A program made the position numbers and the translations under genes. DNA of 36,751 bases from Fluviicola sp. XM-24bin1 (GTDB taxonomy: Bacteria; Bacteroidota; Bacteroidia; Flavobacteriales_D; Crocinitomicaceae). How positions within the stretch are numbered: the stretch's first letter is position 1; each line of letters starts with the position of its first letter. The stretch covers positions 3,162-39,912 of the forward strand of contig QCWI01000019.1 in the NCBI GenBank assembly GCA_003149635.1. The letters are read 5' to 3'. The notes beneath the pieces were generated by a model. It saw nothing but the letters and a program-made list of their open reading frames with translations, made no database searches and had not been told where the DNA came from. Shown piece by piece: positions 33,042 to 36,751 of this stretch.

Positions 33042-33721
33042 AGTTTTACGGTAAACACTTTTGTCTCTCGGTCGAAGGCTATCTTACAACCGAAAAATTT
33101 GGCCAACTTCTTCGCGGGAACGACCAGAAAATCTTCGGATGAAATGACCGTTTCTCCCGGTTGTGGATTGGTTTGAAACCAGAAGCCGCGTACCTCGCAA
33201 TTTTTAATCGCTTTGTGTTCTCCCGTGGATGGATCAAAATTCCAGGAGATCAACATGGTTTTCCCTTTCGTATTCGTGAGCGTCACTATTTGTTTCACTG
33301 CTTGCTTTCCTACTTTTGAAGTACTTACGTATTGTTGTTCTATTTTGTAAGCGTCTTCCGTTCCGATTGTAACATAACCATCGTAACTTTTCTCTTTGTA
33401 ATCGAAGGTTTCCACGTTTCCTGACATCAAGTTCACCAGAGCACGCATGTTCATGGGATCCACGTAAAAGGCATCGCCATCCTTGTACACCGCTAAATCC
33501 GCCATGGCCGCAGGACTGCTTTTGGCCTCTAATTGCTGTTTTACCGTTTCGCTTCCCAAGGAGGAATAGAGGTATTTCTTTCCTTTAGTTTCCAGAATAA
33601 CATTGGAGATGTCCGGAGAAATGTCGTCGCTACAACTCCCAACCATAGCGAATACACCGCCTCCAATTGCCAATAGAATTACCACTGAAACTAAGATTCT
33701 TCTAGGTGATCTTTTCGCCAT
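33038..33721 (-). CDS. Exported protein with a copper-amine-oxidase-stalk-like C-terminus
   Basis: This 227-residue protein has a basic N-terminus (AKRSPRR), one hydrophobic segment, and a VGSC that may be a lipobox (C30); the alternative is an uncleaved anchor. The middle part is beta-rich and unassigned (KSYDGYVTIGTEDAYKIEQ). The last ~35 residues, SSEDFLVVPAKKLAKFFGC then KIAFDRETKVFTVKL, fit the consensus of the copper amine oxidase N-terminal (stalk) domain, where a VPxRxxAExLGA helix precedes a VxWD hairpin. In other bacteria this domain serves cell-wall or surface proteins, not amine oxidation. Its stop overlaps that of the MBOAT gene. A near-match box TATATTTC (33740-33733) precedes it. 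Confidence 0.68.
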   Translation of the reverse strand: MAKRSPRRILVSVVILLAIGGGVFAMVGSCSDDISPDISNVILETKGKKYLYSSLGSETVKQQLEAKSSPAAMADLAVYKDGDAFYVDPMNMRALVNLMSGNVETFDYKEKSYDGYVTIGTEDAYKIEQQYVSTSKVGKQAVKQIVTLTNTKGKTMLISWNFDPSTGEHKAIKNCEVRGFWFQTNPQPGETVISSEDFLVVPAKKLAKFFGCKIAFDRETKVFTVKL

Positions 33722-33773
33722 GCTTTTTTTGAGAAATATACGGAAGATTGCAGGTTAATTCCGATCTTGTCGT

Positions 33774-34673
33774 ATGCAATTTGGAAAAGTTCTCAATCCC
33801 GAACTGGTCGATTTTACCCTTCCTAAGGATCATTCAGATACCGCGAAAACCTTTGCCGAAAAAGGCCGAAAATCCGGGGAACCAAAAGTGTACATTGGTG
33901 CTGCGCGATGGAGTCGTGCGGATATGAAAGGTTTTTATCCTAGAGGTACGAAAGACGATCTGGCGTATTATTCGCGTCAGTTCAATGCCATTGAGATGAA
34001 CTCTACATTCTATCGCATTTTTCCACCGGAACAATTCATCAAATGGCGCGATCGAACGCCTGATGGGTTCAAGTTCTTTCCGAAGATCCCGCAGGAGATT
34101 TCGCATTTTAAACAATTGAACAATTTTCAGGAACCTACGGATCGATTCATTCTGGCTGCGTCGGAATTAGGAGATAAACTGGGAACTGTCTTCTTGCAGC
34201 TCAAAGAGCAATTTGCCCCAAACAGATTCAAACTTTTACAAGATTTCGTGGAGGACTGGCCGACTGATTTGCCGCTTACCGTTGAAGTACGTCACGTCGA
34301 TTGGTTCGAAGATGAAACTGTGGCTAATGAATTGAACGATTTACTTTCCAAGCGAAATACGCAATTTACGTTGGTGGATACTCCGGGACGACGTGACATG
34401 TTGCATATGCGCATGCCGAATCCAAGTCCTTTTGTGCGATGGGTTTCTTCCTATCACGATCTAGATTACCAACGTTTGGATGAATGGGTAGAGTGTATCG
34501 CAACCTGGTCGGAACAAGGTATGGAAGAGCTTCATTTCTTTGTGCATCAGAAGGTGGAAACGCAAGCACCTTTGTTAGCTGCGTACTTAACGGAACGTCT
34601 TAATACGCGCATGGGCTGGAATCTAAGAGTCCCGAACAGTCCGGAAGATGCTACTCCGACCCTGTTTGGTTAA
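33774..34673 (+). CDS. DUF72 domain-containing protein (YecE family)
   Basis: This 299-residue protein shows YIGAARWSRADMKGFYP near 40-56, then YYSRQFNAIEMNSTFYRIF, the FKFFPKIPQEISHF segment and the EVRHVDWF strand typical of DUF72, a TIM-barrel-like cytosolic family of unknown function. An extra ~38-residue N-terminal tail precedes the domain. The ATG at 33774 is 52 bases from the divergent gene's start. It seems to be a single-gene unit ending just before a cluster of palindromes. The family has been linked to nucleic-acid or glycan work only loosely, so no reaction is claimed. Confidence 0.9.
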   Translation: MQFGKVLNPELVDFTLPKDHSDTAKTFAEKGRKSGEPKVYIGAARWSRADMKGFYPRGTKDDLAYYSRQFNAIEMNSTFYRIFPPEQFIKWRDRTPDGFKFFPKIPQEISHFKQLNNFQEPTDRFILAASELGDKLGTVFLQLKEQFAPNRFKLLQDFVEDWPTDLPLTVEVRHVDWFEDETVANELNDLLSKRNTQFTLVDTPGRRDMLHMRMPNPSPFVRWVSSYHDLDYQRLDEWVECIATWSEQGMEELHFFVHQKVETQAPLLAAYLTERLNTRMGWNLRVPNSPEDATPTLFG

Positions 34674-34699
34674 CCCTTCATCCAACCCACACTGGTATA

Positions 34700-34866
34700 G
34701 TTAGCAGTCAATCAACGTCTGCAGGCCACCACAGAAACATGGCAACTGCTAACAAAAAACTCCCATCGCTACCTAAACTGCTAGAACTAAATACTCAAAT
34801 TCATGAGTGCTATTTTTGAGATGGGAGCTGTTAGTATTATCCTCCCCCTACCCCCTCCAAAGGGGG
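34700..34866. repeat. Cluster of palindromes between convergent genes, ending in a C/G-tract hairpin
   Basis: Several arms overlap: GTTAGCAGT with ACTGCTAAC (34700-34708 with 34745-34753), CTAACA with TGTTAG (34749-34754 with 34829-34834), CTCCCATC with GATGGGAG (34760-34767 with 34820-34827), and AAATACTC with GAG...TATTT (34789-34796 with 34805-34815). A separate CCCCCT/AGGGGG hairpin with a CCAA loop lies at 34851-34866. The last type, with TCCCCCTACCCCCTCC context, is a frequent intergenic repeat in Bacteroidota as I recall it. No gene is visible in 34674-34916. Confidence 0.6.
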
Positions 34867-34916
34867 AATCGTTTGTCGGGAAGTTTCAATTTCTCCATAA
34901 TTTTAAACCTGGTGCT

Positions 34917-36751
34917 TTACTGCAAAAGCGTTACGTGTCCTACAAATATTTTCGTGTCGTTACTGTATTCCAATCCTGCTGTAATTTTCCACGTATATAC
35001 GCCGTCTTGTACTTGATAATCCTGACGAGCGAATGTACCGTCCCAGCCAACTTCCATGTTGTGAGATTCAAAAATGATATTTCCCCAACGGTTGAAAATC
35101 AACAATTCAAAATCATTCGGATCGAAGCCATCCATAACTGGTTTGAAAATCTCATTTGCTCCATTTCCATCTGGTGTGAAGGCGTTAGGAACGTAGATTG
35201 TATAATCGCTGAAAACATGCACATACTTAACTGCCTGCGCAGGACATCCTTCTTCTGAATATACGGTCAATGTAATTTCATACTCTCCCGGCTCATCTGT
35301 TGGGAAGGTATGAGTTGGCTCGAACTCAGTGCTGATATTCGATCCATCTCCGAAGTTCCACTCATAAGAAGTAGCTCCCACACTGTTGTTGGCAAAGCCG
35401 GTTGTAGGATCCAATGTTGTTAGGGATAAATCTAGGATCTGGAAAGAAGCCTCTGGCCCGTCAAGTATGGTCACGTTTGATGTTGCGCGTGATGAACATC
35501 CGTTACCGTCTGTTCCTATCACTTCATATTGTTCTGAACTTGTTGGATAGAACATTACACCGTCTGTTACGCCGTTGTCCCATACATAGGAAACTGCCCC
35601 GGCTCCGTTCAATATCACTCCTTCACCTGGACAAATTTCAGCATCTGGTGCCGTAACTACCGGGTTTGGATTGATGTACACGATAATTGTATCCGTTGCT
35701 GTACATCCTGTACTTAGGGTATCATTCACCACATACGCTTGTGTGCCAGTTGGAACGAACGGAACTCCGTCTATAATTCCTCCTTCCCAAACAAGGTTCG
35801 GTGAACCTACAGCGTTTAATGTGATTTCTTCATCTTCACAAGAATAGAAGTCTTCACCTGCGCTCAAGAATGGTGCTGGATTCACTGTCACATCTACTTG
35901 ATCGGAACTCGCACAAGCGTTTGCATCCGTTCCTGTAACTGTGTACGTTGTTGTTCCAACAGTTGTAGTGAATGCTACTCCGTCAATTACACCATTATCC
36001 CAAACGTAGGTAACTGCTCCTGATCCATTCAATGTTACTTGTTCTCCTTCACAAACTTCTTGATCTGGCCCAGCACTTACTACAGGTAATGGATTTACCG
36101 TCACATCGACCTGATCTACATCCTGACACCCATTGGCATCGGTTCCAGTTACTGTGTAAGTTATTGTTCCTACAGCTGGTGTGAATGCTACTCCCTCGAT
36201 TACACCGTTATACCAAACATACGTTGCTGCTCCTGATCCGCTTAAAGTCACGGCCGTTCCTTCACATACTGTTTGATCCGGCCCAGCGTTTACAATTGGA
36301 AGAGGATTCACTGTAACGTCCACTTGATCCACATCTTGACATCCGTTTGCGTCTGTTCCCGTTACTGTATAAGTTGTTGTTCCGACTGCTAGTGTGAATG
36401 CTACTCCATCAACCACTCCGTTATCCCAAACATAGGTTGCAGCTCCAGATCCATTCAATGTTACTTGTTCTCCTTCACAAACTTCTTGATCTGGCCCAGC
36501 ATTTACCACCGGAAGTGGATTTACGGTAACGTCCACTTGATCGGTATTCACACAACCGTTTGCGTCGGTTCCAGAAACTGTGTACGTCATCGTTCCGACT
36601 GCTGGTGTGAACGCTACTCCGTCGATTACTCCGTTGTCCCAAACGTATGTTGCAGCTCCTGATCCGCTTAATGTTACGGCCGTTCCTTCACATACTGTTT
36701 GATCCGGCCCAGCATTTACCACCGGAAGTGGATTTACGGTAACGTCTACCT
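34917..36751 (-). CDS. Gliding-type T9SS adhesin, C-terminal part (5' end beyond window)
   Basis: The frame is open to the window end, so the last 610 residues are seen. From the N-terminal side come at least four ~71-residue Ig-like repeats of the form AGPDQ-VCEG-VTLNGSGAATYVWDNGV...TYTVTGTDANGC...VDVTVNPLP, each with two cysteines. Two more diverged copies follow (AGEDFYSCEDEE and APDAEICPGEG). A PKD domain has YEWNFGDGSNIS and EYEITLTVYSEEGC. The end is a gliding-type (type B) C-terminal domain: YVPNAFTPDGNG, ELLIFNRWGNIIFE, QDGVYTWKI and HVTLLQ. It is probably an extracellular adhesin or filament exported by T9SS. The frame has no start within the window. Confidence 0.92.
   Translation of the reverse strand, partial: VDVTVNPLPVVNAGPDQTVCEGTAVTLSGSGAATYVWDNGVIDGVAFTPAVGTMTYTVSGTDANGCVNTDQVDVTVNPLPVVNAGPDQEVCEGEQVTLNGSGAATYVWDNGVVDGVAFTLAVGTTTYTVTGTDANGCQDVDQVDVTVNPLPIVNAGPDQTVCEGTAVTLSGSGAATYVWYNGVIEGVAFTPAVGTITYTVTGTDANGCQDVDQVDVTVNPLPVVSAGPDQEVCEGEQVTLNGSGAVTYVWDNGVIDGVAFTTTVGTTTYTVTGTDANACASSDQVDVTVNPAPFLSAGEDFYSCEDEEITLNAVGSPNLVWEGGIIDGVPFVPTGTQAYVVNDTLSTGCTATDTIIVYINPNPVVTAPDAEICPGEGVILNGAGAVSYVWDNGVTDGVMFYPTSSEQYEVIGTDGNGCSSRATSNVTILDGPEASFQILDLSLTTLDPTTGFANNSVGATSYEWNFGDGSNISTEFEPTHTFPTDEPGEYEITLTVYSEEGCPAQAVKYVHVFSDYTIYVPNAFTPDGNGANEIFKPVMDGFDPNDFELLIFNRWGNIIFESHNMEVGWDGTFARQDYQVQDGVYTWKITAGLEYSNDTKIFVGHVTLLQ
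35868..36751 (-). repeat. Tandem 213-bp coding repeats
   Basis: Units begin with the AGPDQ-coding stretch near 36719, 36506, 36293 and 36080 (minus strand), a spacing of 213 bp. Neighbouring units share long runs of identical or nearly identical DNA around GGCCCAGCATTTACC, TCTCCTTCACAAAC and ATCCCAAACGTA. They are in-frame protein repeats, not a CRISPR array, and probably continue past the window. Confidence 0.85.

Noticed and set aside
35868-36751. Regular repeats as a CRISPR array
   Set aside because: The units are 213 bp, in frame within one gene, and code for Ig-like modules; there are no short repeats with unique spacers.

Overview
The window looks like a chromosomal segment of a gliding-type Bacteroidota, most likely a flavobacterium near the Crocinitomicaceae (Fluviicola/Crocinitomix-like). 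This placement is inferred from gene content and not from any marker search. Supporting signs are type IX secretion (T9SS) C-terminal domains on several very large secreted proteins, many signal-peptide lipoproteins, promoter boxes of the Bacteroidota form TAnnTTTG, weak Shine-Dalgarno sequences with many GTG/TTG starts, and the neighbourhood panD-panC / truncated GT5 'glycogen synthase' / DUF4270 lipoprotein / glmS. I see no phage, insertion sequence, CRISPR array, rRNA or tRNA.

Layout. 1-5630: the tail of a T9SS cargo protein, 3-hydroxyanthranilate 3,4-dioxygenase, a doubtful small ORF, and a 1298-residue secreted protein (DUF7948 domain, SBBP-like propeller repeats, PKD domain, gliding-type C-terminal domain). 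5815-10141: a tight plus-strand run of a long PurF-like amidophosphoribosyltransferase, a compact histidine kinase and gpmI. 10149-12084: three adjacent minus-strand genes carrying four copies of a cysteine-containing domain I do not recognise. 12159-14907: minus-strand rfaE2, a flippase-like membrane protein, panD and panC. 15005-18996: the divergent plus-strand run of the GT5 N-terminal-half protein, the DUF4270 lipoprotein and glmS.

19104-22129: a run of uncharacterised secreted proteins and a lipoprotein, ending with a cysteine-less alkyltransferase-like DNA-binding protein that overlaps the lipoprotein gene by ATGA. 22242-25067: a small lipoprotein, an NAD-dependent epimerase with an apparently leaderless promoter, and another secreted protein. 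25131-28071: a YyaL/SSP411-type thioredoxin-domain protein followed by a secreted protein with YD-like repeats. 28270-33041: a compact three-gene operon (SGNH protein, SGNH protein, MBOAT acyltransferase) that looks like a cell-surface O-acylation machine. 33038-34673: a secreted protein with a copper-amine-oxidase-stalk-like tail, and a DUF72 protein. 34917 to the window end: the C-terminal part of a second gliding-type adhesin built of near-identical 213-bp repeats.

Taken together the region mixes housekeeping metabolism (purines, glycolysis, pantothenate, glucosamine-6-phosphate, heptose activation, kynurenine catabolism) with envelope construction and T9SS surface proteins. The least explained parts are the four-copy cysteine-domain cluster, the two-SGNH/MBOAT operon, the GT5 half-protein with an altered donor motif, and several multi-arm palindromic intergenic elements.
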